A DNA stretch of 64,000 nt from Fulvivirga lutea (GCF_017068455.1 NZ_CP070608.1:3763488-3827487), one strand, 5' to 3'; numbered from the stretch's first letter, positions 49,584 to 60,578 are shown. Translations and numbers: made by a program. The notes: a model not told the origin generated them from the sequence alone.

Positions 49584-51713
49584 TTAAACTTCGATTCTAG
49601 AACTTGATTTTGCCTCTACACCAACCGGGAAGGTAAGCGTAAATTTACTTCCTCCGCCCCCCCCTGTCTCAAGCTTAATCTCACCATTCAATCTATCTAC
49701 TAATGTTTTTACAATGGCAAGACCTAATCCATTGGAACTTTCACCTGCCGTTGGCTGTGCACTTAACTTAGTGAATTTCTTGTATAGATTCTTTTTATCC
49801 TCTTCATTAAAGCCGGGACCAGAATCCTGAATAAACACCAATACATTATTCTCTTTTCTTGCCGCTCCTAATACTACTTTCGAATCGCGATTGGAGAACT
49901 TAATAGCATTAGATATTAAGTTATCAAGTATCCTCGACAAATAGGTTTCATCGGTATGAAGATAGGCGTGAGCATCCTTAATATCAGTTACAATCTCTAT
50001 ATTCTTAGATTTTGCGTCAGCATAAAAATACTTGGCTTTAGTTAACAGCATATCGCATGCATCTACCTTGGTAATGTCCATTTTTCTGGAATCATCTTCA
50101 AAGGAGTTTACATCCAACAAGTCTCGTATAAGATCAATACCACTTTGAGAGATGTCTTTTAAAAGCTCATTGTAATTCTTTTGTTCTTCATTCAAGCCAG
50201 AAAGCTTCAGCAATTCAGTAATACCTTTGATACGGTTAAATGGCGATTTTAAATCATGTGCTACAATATTCATCAAGGTATCTTTCTCTTGATTCAATTG
50301 AGCTAAATCAGCATTACGCTTCTGAAGTTTTTCATTCTGAGTATTAATCTGATCATTCTGTCTGCTAATCTCTTCTCTTTGAGCCGCTATTTCTTCGTTC
50401 TTCTCTCTCAGTTTAAGGTTATCAGCCCTGCGCTTTCTGCTCATCACCCAGATAAAAACAAGTAATGAGGAAACAACAAATATGATTACTGTCAGCGCTA
50501 TATTTTGAATTTGCTGGCGCTCAATAATAGCCTCATCCCTAGCCTGCTGGGCTTTCAGCACTTCATTTTCTTGATTTTTCTTTTCAATTTCAAAACGAGC
50601 TTCCAGTCTCTCAATGGTCCGTGCAACTTCAGCATTATCCAATGCATGATTTAACTCAGTATATTTCAAAAATGCATTATAACTGGCCGTTACATCATTC
50701 TGATTAGCTGCAATCTCGGATAGATAATAATATGCATCTCGTTGTAGCGATAAGTCCTGGGTTTTATCAGAATCTTCAATTACCTTCTCTAAAAAATCTT
50801 TGGATCTTTCATACTCTCGTTGCTCAAAATAGACTTTTCCCAATTGAAGCTCAATCTGGCCTCTCAAGTCCATATTACGAGTACTAGAAACAGCCCTAAA
50901 CGCCTTCAAACCAAAGATTAAAGCTTCATCATACTTTGCTTCAGAGTAATACAACTTAGATATTCCTAAGTCGATATTTGCAATGTTAATTTTATCATCG
51001 ATTGATTCCGCTTTTACCTTGGCCTGAAGGTAATGATCAAAGGCTTTATCGAAATTTTCTATCTGCTCGTAAATGCCTGCTATTTCAATAAGTATTGATA
51101 TCTGTCCCCTTATATTTCCACTTTCGATCCTAATCTGAAAAGACTTTTCACTCATTTCAAGTGCCTTCTCATAGTTGTTTTGGGTTTGATACAATTCAGC
51201 TAAACTCTTGTAGCAATAACTTACTCCATCCCAGTCATCTATTGCCTCAAATATTTTTAATGCTTTAAAATAGGTATCATAAGATTTTAAGAAATCTCCC
51301 TGATTAAGGTGTAATCTTCCCAAGCTATTAAGCGCATGAGCATACTGCGATGAATCATTATGAATTTCAGCCTCTTCTAGTGCTTTGTTATAATATTCAA
51401 AAGACTTTACATTATCTCCTTTGTAGTGATACCCTATTCCTATGTAATTCAGGGGTTTGGCAATTCCTCTATCTGAATTTAAACGTTTGGTTAACGCTAT
51501 GGCTCGCTCGGCATAAAGAATAGTACTGTCAGGTTCTGATTTTCTATACTCCCAGCCCAACTGATTGTACAATTCAATTCTGTTTGAATCGTTGATAGCA
51601 AGTTTGCTTAGCTTAGCATTAAGGCTATCTATTCGCTCCACATTTTGTGATACCCCAAGAAATGGAAATAGGAAAAATAACCAGAATATGTACTTTTTTA
51701 CGAAACGCAACAT
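49584..51713 (-). CDS. TPR-containing sensor histidine kinase
   Basis: 709 residues from ATG 51713, which directly precedes the signal peptide FVKKYIFWLFFLFPFLGVSQ; the frame is open 16 codons further. TPR units fill about 40-370 (SFEYYNKALEEAEIHNDSSQYAHALNSLG-like repeats), followed by a membrane helix (about 402-423) and a coiled coil. The kinase core is complete: DHp NIVAHDLKSPFNRIKG with the phospho-His, N box LDNLISNAIKFSN, G1 QDSGPGF and G2 SNGLGLAIVKTL. No receiver domain. No response regulator is next to it. Confidence 0.9.
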   Translation of the reverse strand: MLRFVKKYIFWLFFLFPFLGVSQNVERIDSLNAKLSKLAINDSNRIELYNQLGWEYRKSEPDSTILYAERAIALTKRLNSDRGIAKPLNYIGIGYHYKGDNVKSFEYYNKALEEAEIHNDSSQYAHALNSLGRLHLNQGDFLKSYDTYFKALKIFEAIDDWDGVSYCYKSLAELYQTQNNYEKALEMSEKSFQIRIESGNIRGQISILIEIAGIYEQIENFDKAFDHYLQAKVKAESIDDKINIANIDLGISKLYYSEAKYDEALIFGLKAFRAVSSTRNMDLRGQIELQLGKVYFEQREYERSKDFLEKVIEDSDKTQDLSLQRDAYYYLSEIAANQNDVTASYNAFLKYTELNHALDNAEVARTIERLEARFEIEKKNQENEVLKAQQARDEAIIERQQIQNIALTVIIFVVSSLLVFIWVMSRKRRADNLKLREKNEEIAAQREEISRQNDQINTQNEKLQKRNADLAQLNQEKDTLMNIVAHDLKSPFNRIKGITELLKLSGLNEEQKNYNELLKDISQSGIDLIRDLLDVNSFEDDSRKMDITKVDACDMLLTKAKYFYADAKSKNIEIVTDIKDAHAYLHTDETYLSRILDNLISNAIKFSNRDSKVVLGAARKENNVLVFIQDSGPGFNEEDKKNLYKKFTKLSAQPTAGESSNGLGLAIVKTLVDRLNGEIKLETGGGGGSKFTLTFPVGVEAKSSSRIEV

Positions 51714-51875
51714 TTTATAATAGGCCATTTCAAGTTCAAAAATAGCAATCTTATTGGTCATTTCCTTATCAATACCTTACTGAAATACATTGATTAATCT
51801 GGGCTGACTTTTACATTATGAATTTCTTCCGAATTAATTTTGATAACTTTAGTTGAACCAATAACTATTTGTAAC

Positions 51876-54800
51876 ATGATCAAAAAATTCACTCTTCTAC
51901 TTGCTCTAATTATTGCATTCACGAACCAAAGTATTTCACAAAGAAAAAAGTCGAATAATGAGACCCTTACCTATCCATCCGAACTAATAGACGGTATGAA
52001 ATGGCGGCATATTGGACCTTACAGAGGTGGAAGATCGGCAGCGGTAACCGGAGTTAAAGGCAAACCCACTTTATTTTATATGGGAGTTACGGGTGGAGGT
52101 GTATGGCAAACCACAGATGGCGGCAACTCCTGGAAAAATATTAGTGATGGTTTTTTCGGTGGATCGATTGGTGCAGTAGCTGTGAGCGAATGGGACAATA
52201 ATGTGATTTATGTAGGTGGCGGAGAAGTTACAGTTCGAGGAAATGTCTCTTCAGGATCAGGAATGTATAAATCAGTTGATGCCGGAAAGACCTGGGAGTC
52301 GATTGGCCTCCCTAACTCTAGGCATATTCCAAGAATTTCAATACATCCTAAAAACCCTGATCTGGTTTACGCAGCCGTTTTGGGCGACTTGTACAAATCA
52401 ACAAATGAAAGAGGAGTTTATAGAAGTAAGGATGGTGGTAAAAACTGGGAGAGAATACTTTTTGCTAATAGCAATGCCGGTGCAGTAGACCTGATAATGG
52501 ACCCAAATAACCCAAGAATTTTATATGCCTCCACATGGAATATAAGAAGAACCCCATACAGCTTGGAGAGTGGTGGCCCTGGTTCTGCCATATGGAAAAG
52601 CACTGACGGTGGTGATAACTGGGAAAACATCAGTACTAATAAAGGATTACCCAAAGGCGTTTGGGGCATATCGGGCATAACCGTTTCACCTGTAAATTCA
52701 GATAGACTTTGGGCTATCATAGAAAATGCTGAAGGTGGTGTATTTCGGTCTGACGATGCAGGAAAAACCTGGACAAAAACTAATGACGACCGAAGTTTAA
52801 GACAAAGAGCATGGTACTACTCAAGGATTTATGCCGATACGCAAGACGAAGATATGGTGTATGTGATGAATGTGGCATACCACCGATCAAAAGATGGCGG
52901 AAAGACATTCGAGTCTTTTTATGCCCCGCATGGAGATCATCATGATTTGTGGATAGCACCAGAAGACAACCAAAGAATGATTATTGGTGATGATGGTGGT
53001 GGACAAGTTAGTTACGATGGTGGAGAAAACTGGACTACCTATTTAAACCAACCCACGGCACAGTTTTATCGCGTGACAACGGATAACCATTTTCCCTATA
53101 GAATTTATGGCGCACAACAAGATAATTCCACAATACGAATTAGTCATCGTACAACAGATGGCGCTATTGACGAGAGAGATTGGGAGCCTACCGCTGGAGG
53201 TGAGAGTGCACATATAGCTGTTAAGCCAGACGATAATGACATTGTATATGGTGGAAGTTATGGCGGTTATTTATCACGAGTGAATCATAAAACAGAAGAA
53301 ATAAGAGGTATAAACGTTTGGCCGGACAACCCTATGGGGCATGGTGCTGAAGATTTTAAATATAGATTCCAATGGAATTTCCCTGTTTTCTTCTCACCAC
53401 ACAACCCTGACAAACTCTATGCTGCATCCAATCAATTACATGTTACAACCAACGGTGGCCAGTCATGGGAAACAATCAGCCCAGACTTAACTAGAAACGA
53501 TTCTACCAAATTAGGCTCATCAGGTGGCTTAATAACGCAGGATAATACCAGCGTGGAGTACTACTGCACCATTTTTGCCGCTGCAGAATCTCCTAAACTA
53601 GAAGGACTTATCTGGACTGGCTCTGATGACGGACTCGTGCATGTTACGAAAGATGGTGGAAAAAATTGGAGCAACGTCACACCAACTAATATGCCTGAAT
53701 GGACAATGATCAACAGTGTGGAAATCGACCCATTTAATGAAGGTGGTGTCTACATTGCTGGAACACGATATAAATTAGGTGACTATCAACCATACTTATA
53801 CCATACAACAGATTATGGTAAAACCTGGAGAAAAATAACTTCGGGTATTCCGAGTGAACACTTTACACGTGTACTGCGTGCCGATCCAAAAAGAAAAGGA
53901 TTATTGTATGCCGGTACTGAAAACGGAATGTATATCTCTTACGACAATGGAACATCCTGGTCTTCATTTCAGCTGAATTTGCCAATAGTTCCTATTACCG
54001 ATCTGGCAATTAAAAATGATAATTTGATAGCCGCAACACAAGGTAGAAGTTTTTGGTTAATCGATGATTTAACACCTTTACACCAGCTTAACGAAACTAT
54101 CAAAACCAAAAAATTACATTTGTTCAAGCCTCTAGATAGTTATCGCATGGAGGGTGGTAATAATGCTGATAAAAAGTATGAAGGCGATAACCATCCTGGC
54201 GGTGCATTAATCCACTTTTACGTGAAAGATACTGCTGGTTTAGATACTGTAAGAATGAATATTTATGATAGCCAACAAAAGTTGGTTAGAACTTTCAGTT
54301 CCAAACCCAAAGCAGACAGCAAGGAAAGTACATTAGATATTAAGCCCGGAATGAACATCAATAGTTGGGATTTAAAATATAACGGTGCTGACGGTTTTGA
54401 AGGCATGATACTTTGGTGGGCATCTTTGCAAGGCCCAACTGCTGTACCTGGAAATTATATGGCAGAGTTAGTTCACAAGGACTTTACTCAAAAAGTAGAA
54501 TTTAAGGTTTTAAAAGATCCAAGAATAAGCTCATCAATTGCCGATTTACAAGCTCAATTCGACTTTCAACAAGAGGTAATTGCCAAGCTTTCAGAAACCA
54601 ATAAGGCTATTGAAAAGATTAGAAAGGCTAAAACTCAAATTACGGATGTTGCCGCTAAATACGATAAAGAGAAATATCCCGATCTTCATGAAATGGCTGA
54701 GAAATTAAAGTCTAACTTAAATGCTGTAGAGGTAGAATTATATCAAACTAAAAACAGAAGTAATCAAGACCCTCTTAACTTCCCTATTAAGTTAAATAAC

Positions 54801-54998
54801 AAGCTTGGGCATTTAAATTCGCTCATGGGCATGGGTGATTTTAAACCAACCGATCAGGCAATAGAATTTAAGAAAGAAGTTACCACTCTAATCGACAAGG
54901 AATTAAGTAGATTAGAGGCTATTTTCGAAAAAGATGTCCCAGCATTTAATGAATTAGTTAAAACTAAAGACTTAAATGCCGTTGTGATTAAAGAGTAA
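51876..54998 (+). CDS. Sortilin/VPS10-type BNR-repeat exoprotein, paralogue
   Basis: 1040 residues from ATG 51876 in front of the signal peptide MIKKFTLLLALIIAFTNQSISQ; the open frame starts at a TTG 12 codons upstream. BNR/Asp-box repeats (TTDGGNSW, SVDAGKTWE, SKDGGKNWE, STDGGDNWE and others) form a VPS10-like propeller. The N-terminal part MKWRHIGPYRGGRSAAVTGV is the counterpart of KLREIGPALMGGRISDIAV in the protein at 21721. The C-terminal 150 residues are helical. No T9SS signal seen. Followed after two bases by a lipoprotein gene. Confidence 0.88.
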   Translation: MIKKFTLLLALIIAFTNQSISQRKKSNNETLTYPSELIDGMKWRHIGPYRGGRSAAVTGVKGKPTLFYMGVTGGGVWQTTDGGNSWKNISDGFFGGSIGAVAVSEWDNNVIYVGGGEVTVRGNVSSGSGMYKSVDAGKTWESIGLPNSRHIPRISIHPKNPDLVYAAVLGDLYKSTNERGVYRSKDGGKNWERILFANSNAGAVDLIMDPNNPRILYASTWNIRRTPYSLESGGPGSAIWKSTDGGDNWENISTNKGLPKGVWGISGITVSPVNSDRLWAIIENAEGGVFRSDDAGKTWTKTNDDRSLRQRAWYYSRIYADTQDEDMVYVMNVAYHRSKDGGKTFESFYAPHGDHHDLWIAPEDNQRMIIGDDGGGQVSYDGGENWTTYLNQPTAQFYRVTTDNHFPYRIYGAQQDNSTIRISHRTTDGAIDERDWEPTAGGESAHIAVKPDDNDIVYGGSYGGYLSRVNHKTEEIRGINVWPDNPMGHGAEDFKYRFQWNFPVFFSPHNPDKLYAASNQLHVTTNGGQSWETISPDLTRNDSTKLGSSGGLITQDNTSVEYYCTIFAAAESPKLEGLIWTGSDDGLVHVTKDGGKNWSNVTPTNMPEWTMINSVEIDPFNEGGVYIAGTRYKLGDYQPYLYHTTDYGKTWRKITSGIPSEHFTRVLRADPKRKGLLYAGTENGMYISYDNGTSWSSFQLNLPIVPITDLAIKNDNLIAATQGRSFWLIDDLTPLHQLNETIKTKKLHLFKPLDSYRMEGGNNADKKYEGDNHPGGALIHFYVKDTAGLDTVRMNIYDSQQKLVRTFSSKPKADSKESTLDIKPGMNINSWDLKYNGADGFEGMILWWASLQGPTAVPGNYMAELVHKDFTQKVEFKVLKDPRISSSIADLQAQFDFQQEVIAKLSETNKAIEKIRKAKTQITDVAAKYDKEKYPDLHEMAEKLKSNLNAVEVELYQTKNRSNQDPLNFPIKLNNKLGHLNSLMGMGDFKPTDQAIEFKKEVTTLIDKELSRLEAIFEKDVPAFNELVKTKDLNAVVIKE

Positions 54999-55000
54999 TA

Positions 55001-55501
55001 ATGAAATACATACCTATGTTATTATTAGTTGGCTTATTAGCATATTGCTGTAAGCCAACTGATAATCAAAAAACCGCAAATACAATTTCTTACTGGCAAC
55101 CAACTAGTATTAGTAAAAGTGAAACCTTACCTAAGGAGTTTAATAGTTATAAATTAGACTTTGATAAATTAAAGAATCATTTAACTACAACTAACAAGGT
55201 AATTACTCCAACATTAGGTGGTGAATATCAAGAAAATCATCTTGAAGAATCTGGCACGATGAGCCCAGAACTTGCGGCAAAATTTCCTGAAATTAAGTCA
55301 TATAAAATTATTGGTAATGATGACATTGTTTTAGGCCGCATAGACATCAACCCATCAGGTTTCTATCTTATGATTACAGATAAGCAAACCACTTACTACA
55401 TTAACCCAGTTGAGAAAAAAAGTGAGTACTACATCGTTTATGATAAAAAGTACGCTGTAAAAAATTCTGATAACCCTTTCATCGATAAAGTAATTAAGTA
55501 A
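55001..55501 (+). CDS. Lipoprotein resembling a metalloprotease propeptide
   Basis: 166 residues with lipoprotein signal MKYIPMLLLVGLLAYC. The mature part aligns by eye with the N-terminal propeptide of the protease encoded next: FNSYKLDFDKLKNHL against FYNLDLPKLADNL, HLEESGTMSPELAAKFPEIKSYK against TLEESGVMSKELKEKYPDIKAYK, then GRIDINPSGFYLMI against GRFDITSKGFHGMF, and YYIVYDKKY against YQVYYKKDF. Its TAA shares a base with the ATG of the protease gene (TAATG). It may be a membrane-bound inhibitor or folding helper that protects the cell from the protease. Confidence 0.8.
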   Translation: MKYIPMLLLVGLLAYCCKPTDNQKTANTISYWQPTSISKSETLPKEFNSYKLDFDKLKNHLTTTNKVITPTLGGEYQENHLEESGTMSPELAAKFPEIKSYKIIGNDDIVLGRIDINPSGFYLMITDKQTTYYINPVEKKSEYYIVYDKKYAVKNSDNPFIDKVIK

Positions 55502-58500
55502 TGAATAAATTGTTCAAAGTTACGCTTCTGGCTTTCATAACCATCCCCAACCTATCTAATGGTCAAAGCCTATGGTCAGAGGCCAAAAGCACGTCAAATG
55601 AAAGAAAGGAAATAAGTATTTCAACACGTCAATCTAAATTCTACAATTTAGACCTACCGAAATTGGCGGATAATTTAAGCAGTAATCAAACTACTATTGA
55701 AGTGCCATTACCCAATGGTGATTTTGCCCAATTTACTTTGGAAGAATCAGGAGTAATGTCCAAAGAATTAAAAGAAAAATACCCTGACATCAAGGCTTAT
55801 AAAGGCAAATCATTGAATAATAAATATTCAGGAAGGTTTGATATAACCAGCAAAGGTTTTCATGGTATGTTCCAATCAGCGGAAGGAACAATTTTTATTG
55901 ATCCAATCAATTTAAATTCCAAGTCTGAATATCAGGTATACTATAAGAAAGACTTCATAGCTTCTAAAGAGGGTTTTTCAAATGATGATGTTTTAAACGA
56001 TAAGCAAAGTGTCGCTCTTAGAACGGAAGCTAAATCTAATCAATCTTCAGAAAGATCATCAGGCACAGAATTACGAACTTACAGTATTGCCATTTCTACA
56101 ACCGGAGAATACACTCAATTTCATGGAGGAACTGTGCCAGACGCTCTGTCTGCCATAGTTACAACAATGAATAGGGTAACTGGTATTTATGAATCTGAAG
56201 TAGCTATTTCGTTTGAATTGGTGGGTAATACAGACTTATTAATTTTCACCGACCCAAACACCGATCCATACACAAACGGTAGTGCGAGTTCGTTTATAAA
56301 TGAAGTACAAGCAGAGATAGATAACATTTTGGGAGCAGGCACATATGATGTTGGTCATGGGTTTTCTACTGGTGCCGGTGGACTTGCTGGCCCCGGACCA
56401 TGTATAAGTGGTGGTAATGCACGCGGGGTAACTGGTACTAGTACACCCATTGGAGACCCTTACGATGTTGACTATGTGGCACATGAAATTGGTCATCAAT
56501 TTGGTGCTAATCATACTTTCAATGGAACATCTGGTTCATGCACTGGCGGCAATAGAAACAGCTCTACAGCCTATGAGCCTGGAAGCGGGACGACCATTTT
56601 AGCCTATGCCGGTATTTGTTCACCTCAAAACATCCAAAATAATAGCGACCCTTACTTCCATAGTGCCAGCTATGACGAAATATTAGCATATAGTGTCGAT
56701 GGATCAGGCAATAACTGCCCTACAATCACATCAACAGGTAACACTCCTCCAGATGTATATGCAGGCGAAGGTGGATTTACTATCCCAGCAAATACTCCTT
56801 TTAAACTGATGGGCTCAGCTTCAGACCCAGATGGAGATGAATTGACCTTTGCCTGGGAGCAACATGACTTAGGGCCTGCTGGTCATCCAAATAGCCCAAG
56901 TGGAAATGCCCCATTGTTTCGATCATTTAGCCCAACTACGAATCGAACCCGATACTTCCCGCAACTGAGCGATATTATAAATAACACTCAAACTTTAGGC
57001 GAAATTCTACCAGACTATGATCGATCATTATCATTCAGGTTTATTGCTCGAGATAATGCTGATGGTGGCGGGGGCGTGAATTATGATAATTTACTCTTCA
57101 ATGTTACAACAGAAGCCGGCCCATTTATTATTAATTCTTTTAACACCACCACTGAGGTGGAAGCTAAAAATAATGTTGAAGTAACTTGGGATGTTGCAAA
57201 CACAAATTTATCACCAGTAAATTGTAAGTATGTAAATATACTATTGTCAGAGGACGGAGGTCTAACTTACCCCCATGTATTGCGTTCGAATACATTAAAT
57301 GATGGCAGTGAGTTAGTGTTAATACCTGATATTATAACTACACGCGCCAGAATTATGATTGAAGCTGTAGATAACGCTTTTTTTGATATTAATAACATAG
57401 ATTTTTTAATAAATGAGCCAACTAAGCCAGATTATAATCTTTCATTAGATAATAGCTCGATAGTTATTTGCGGTGAAGAATCAAAAGAAATTGAAATAAG
57501 TGTTGGAAGTATATTGGGTTATTCAGAAAATGTAACGTTAACATTGGAAGGATTAACAGATGGAATTAATGCAGAGTTCTCTCAAAACATTGTAGCGCCA
57601 GGGAACAAAAGTATATTAACAATAAATAACCCTGATTTAACTGCAGATGGTACTTACTATTTAGATTTAATTGCCAATTATGGAGTCAGCGAGAGAAGGC
57701 TTAATCTAGTTTTGGATATTTATGATGGCGAGCCTGATATATTAAATATTTTATCTCCTGAAAATGGTGAAACAGAGGTTGCCACTTCTGGTACAGTAGT
57801 TTGGAATGACATACGCGGTAGTTTCCTCTATTTTGGCGAATTAGCAACAGATGAAGCCTTCACTAATATTATTTCAGGTTACAATAGTTCTGCTGGAGGG
57901 TTGTTTACTTATTCTAATCTGGAAGAAAGTACTACATATTATGTTAGGGTAAAAAGCTTTGGAGGTTGTGAGGATAGTGATTACTCGGTTAGTTCTTTCA
58001 CAACAGGTACCCCTAGCTGTACAACACTAGAAAGCACGGATGTTCCAATTACTATAGAGAGTGTTGGAACTCAACAAATAGTTTCAGAATTGATGATGAA
58101 TAGTGAAGGACCAATATCAGACATCAATGTTATTGGATTACAGGGGACACATACCTACATAAGTGACTTAATTGTTCAAATTTTATCTCCATCAAGTGCC
58201 GGGGCTACTCTCTTTAGTCAAATATGTGATGATCAAGATGATTTCAATATTAATTTCGATTCTGGAGCTTCTGTTGGGTCTATTCCTTGTCCCCCTACAG
58301 ATGGAGGGACTTATCAACCTCAAACTTCATTAGATGCTTTAAATGGGTTGGAAGCTTATGGTATATGGCAGCTCAGAATATCAGATGTTTTTGATCAAGA
58401 TGGAGGCTCTTTAGATGCGTGGGGCTTAGAAATTTGTACAATAGGTAATGGAAAGACGCTACCACCATCTAACTTAACAGCTGGCTCTTCAAATGATAGT

Positions 58501-59829
58501 GTGGTAATTCTAAATTGGCACGACAACTCACGAAGTGAAACGGGCTTTTCCATTGAGAGATCTACAAATAACAATACCAATTTTTCAGAAATAGCAACAG
58601 TAGGTGCAGGCGTTACAACATATTCAGATGCAACAATTTCTGTATCAGATTCATACTATTACAGGATAATTGCATTAAGCACAACAAATTCCAACCCATC
58701 AAATGAAGAATCGATTTCATTTTTTCCATTTGCTCCTGCTAATCTTAACTTATCTAATATTACTGCTAATAGTCTTACGCTAAACTGGACAGATAATAAT
58801 AATGATGAAGAAGGTGTTGTTTTGGAAAGATTAGAGAATGGTGTGTTTTTGGAAATTGCAATATTAACACCTAACACGACCAGCTATACAGACGATTCCT
58901 TAGAACCCGGAACCTATTATTCTTATAGAATTAAAAATTTTAAAGGAACTCTTGAGTCAGACTATTCTGCAATTCTAATTGGTCGTACATTATCTCTACC
59001 TCCTGCTAACCCAACTAATTTGACTGCTGAAATTGAAGGTCTTGATCAAATTAACCTTACGTGGAATGATAATTCTAATAATGAAGAGAATTATGTTATT
59101 GAGAGAAGTATACAAAACAATTTAAACTATGTAGTAATTGCCACATTAGAATCAGAATCCACAATATTTGAAGATATCAACTTAAACCTTGATAATGAAT
59201 ATTTCTATAGAGTTAAAGCAATAAACTCTGGAGGGAGTTCAGGCTATAGCAATGAGGTATCGGCACTATTACTCCCATTACCACCAGCTTCACCTACTAA
59301 TCTAATTGCCGAAGCAATAGACTTAAGTCAAATAAGCTTAAGCTGGGTAGATGTAGCCGATAATGAAGATAATTATATAGTTGAGCGAAGCGTTGGTGAG
59401 AATAATAATTATGTAGAAATAGCCTCAATTAGTGCTAATTCAACATCGTTTGACGATGATAATTTGGGAGAGCTAACTGAGTATTTTTATAGAATAAAGG
59501 CAATAAATACTGGCGGAGAATCTGATTTCAGTAATGAGGCCTCCGCTTCAACACTTGTCCTATCGGTTAGTAATAATTTGGCTGATGAAGTAATTATTAG
59601 TCCTAACCCATTTGAAGGTATTCTTAATATTGAATTGAATGAAAATAAACAGGAAGTTGATCTGATCATTTACGATTCCAGAGGCCAGAAAATTGTAGCT
59701 CCGAAGGTTGTTGCCAATTCAAAAATATCTGTTGATTTATCCAGCTACCCTAATGGAATTTATCTAATTAGACTATCTAGCGCATCAGAAACACAGATTT
59801 TTAAGGTTATAAAATCGAATTTCAACTAA
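55501..59829 (+). CDS. Secreted reprolysin-like zinc metalloprotease with P-domain, FN3 and T9SS sorting domain
   Basis: 1442 residues. Signal peptide (to about 22), propeptide (to about 165), then an M12B-like protease domain with HEIGHQFGANH at 328-338 (three zinc His and catalytic Glu). Next come a cadherin/PKD-type beta region (DPDGDELTFAWEQ), a proprotein-convertase P-domain (about 840-980), and four fibronectin type III domains in tandem (GLDQINLTWNDNSNNEENYVIERS and copies). The C-terminus VIISPNPFEGILNIEL...YPNGIYLIRLSS is a type A T9SS signal. It should be secreted by T9SS and act on outside proteins. Starts with TAATG overlap to the propeptide-like gene. Confidence 0.9.
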   Translation: MNKLFKVTLLAFITIPNLSNGQSLWSEAKSTSNERKEISISTRQSKFYNLDLPKLADNLSSNQTTIEVPLPNGDFAQFTLEESGVMSKELKEKYPDIKAYKGKSLNNKYSGRFDITSKGFHGMFQSAEGTIFIDPINLNSKSEYQVYYKKDFIASKEGFSNDDVLNDKQSVALRTEAKSNQSSERSSGTELRTYSIAISTTGEYTQFHGGTVPDALSAIVTTMNRVTGIYESEVAISFELVGNTDLLIFTDPNTDPYTNGSASSFINEVQAEIDNILGAGTYDVGHGFSTGAGGLAGPGPCISGGNARGVTGTSTPIGDPYDVDYVAHEIGHQFGANHTFNGTSGSCTGGNRNSSTAYEPGSGTTILAYAGICSPQNIQNNSDPYFHSASYDEILAYSVDGSGNNCPTITSTGNTPPDVYAGEGGFTIPANTPFKLMGSASDPDGDELTFAWEQHDLGPAGHPNSPSGNAPLFRSFSPTTNRTRYFPQLSDIINNTQTLGEILPDYDRSLSFRFIARDNADGGGGVNYDNLLFNVTTEAGPFIINSFNTTTEVEAKNNVEVTWDVANTNLSPVNCKYVNILLSEDGGLTYPHVLRSNTLNDGSELVLIPDIITTRARIMIEAVDNAFFDINNIDFLINEPTKPDYNLSLDNSSIVICGEESKEIEISVGSILGYSENVTLTLEGLTDGINAEFSQNIVAPGNKSILTINNPDLTADGTYYLDLIANYGVSERRLNLVLDIYDGEPDILNILSPENGETEVATSGTVVWNDIRGSFLYFGELATDEAFTNIISGYNSSAGGLFTYSNLEESTTYYVRVKSFGGCEDSDYSVSSFTTGTPSCTTLESTDVPITIESVGTQQIVSELMMNSEGPISDINVIGLQGTHTYISDLIVQILSPSSAGATLFSQICDDQDDFNINFDSGASVGSIPCPPTDGGTYQPQTSLDALNGLEAYGIWQLRISDVFDQDGGSLDAWGLEICTIGNGKTLPPSNLTAGSSNDSVVILNWHDNSRSETGFSIERSTNNNTNFSEIATVGAGVTTYSDATISVSDSYYYRIIALSTTNSNPSNEESISFFPFAPANLNLSNITANSLTLNWTDNNNDEEGVVLERLENGVFLEIAILTPNTTSYTDDSLEPGTYYSYRIKNFKGTLESDYSAILIGRTLSLPPANPTNLTAEIEGLDQINLTWNDNSNNEENYVIERSIQNNLNYVVIATLESESTIFEDINLNLDNEYFYRVKAINSGGSSGYSNEVSALLLPLPPASPTNLIAEAIDLSQISLSWVDVADNEDNYIVERSVGENNNYVEIASISANSTSFDDDNLGELTEYFYRIKAINTGGESDFSNEASASTLVLSVSNNLADEVIISPNPFEGILNIELNENKQEVDLIIYDSRGQKIVAPKVVANSKISVDLSSYPNGIYLIRLSSASETQIFKVIKSNFN

Positions 59830-59912
59830 CTGATAATCAGATGTTTAAGTAGGTTAAAATATTTTTGGCATCATCGTTGCACTCTTCTTATCAAATCAAA
59901 AAACGAAGAGCC

Positions 59913-60566
59913 ATGAAAAAGATATTATTAACTCTCGCATTAGTTGTAGGTTTTTCTTCACTAGTAAACGCACAGTATTTCGTTACTTCTTTTGGAGTAG
60001 AACTGGGTTGGAATTTGCCAAACAGAGTACATAACGTAGTGTATAATAATTACTACGGATATGACATCGTTCATGCCTCAAGAGTTACCAATTATGGAGT
60101 AAGATATTTCGAACTTATTCTTAAAAGAGGTGATGTATTCGTTGAAGTTTCTGTAAGAAATGATGGTTGGATAAACAGAAGAATAGTAAGATATGATTAC
60201 CCTCTTGTAAACCATGTTTGCGGTTCAGTTTGCGGATACCATTCAAATTATTACACTACTTATTATAACAACTGTAATAGTCATTTTCACAACGGACATA
60301 ACCATGTGGTGTATGTAAATAACAGAAGACCACATCATGTACATGGTAATAGTCCTGGGAACGGACATAAGAATGGTCACTATAAAAATGGTAAAAGAGA
60401 CCATCACGATTCTAGAAGATCTGCTGATGTGACTTATACCAGAAGAGATAGATACCATACCGATAAACAAGATCATAGCCGAGTGAGTAGAACTTCTTAC
60501 GAGAAATCAAATAGAAGCAGTGCTCCAAGCAGATCAACAAGTTCAGGTAGAAGCAGAGGAAGATAA
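59913..60566 (+). CDS. Secreted basic His/Asn/Tyr-rich protein
   Basis: 217 residues from ATG 59913 preceding the signal peptide MKKILLTLALVVGFSSLVNAQ; the open frame from 59865 would add 16 residues in front. The first half is an ordered domain (VTSFGVELGWNLPNRVHNVVYNN...), and the second half is low complexity, rich in His, Asn, Arg and Ser (HFHNGHNHVVYVNNRRPHH, later R/S-rich tail). Such tails may bind metals or polyanions. Paired cysteines VCGSVCGY lie between the two parts. No known family. Confidence 0.72.
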   Translation: MKKILLTLALVVGFSSLVNAQYFVTSFGVELGWNLPNRVHNVVYNNYYGYDIVHASRVTNYGVRYFELILKRGDVFVEVSVRNDGWINRRIVRYDYPLVNHVCGSVCGYHSNYYTTYYNNCNSHFHNGHNHVVYVNNRRPHHVHGNSPGNGHKNGHYKNGKRDHHDSRRSADVTYTRRDRYHTDKQDHSRVSRTSYEKSNRSSAPSRSTSSGRSRGR

Positions 60567-60578
60567 GCAGGGAAGAAC

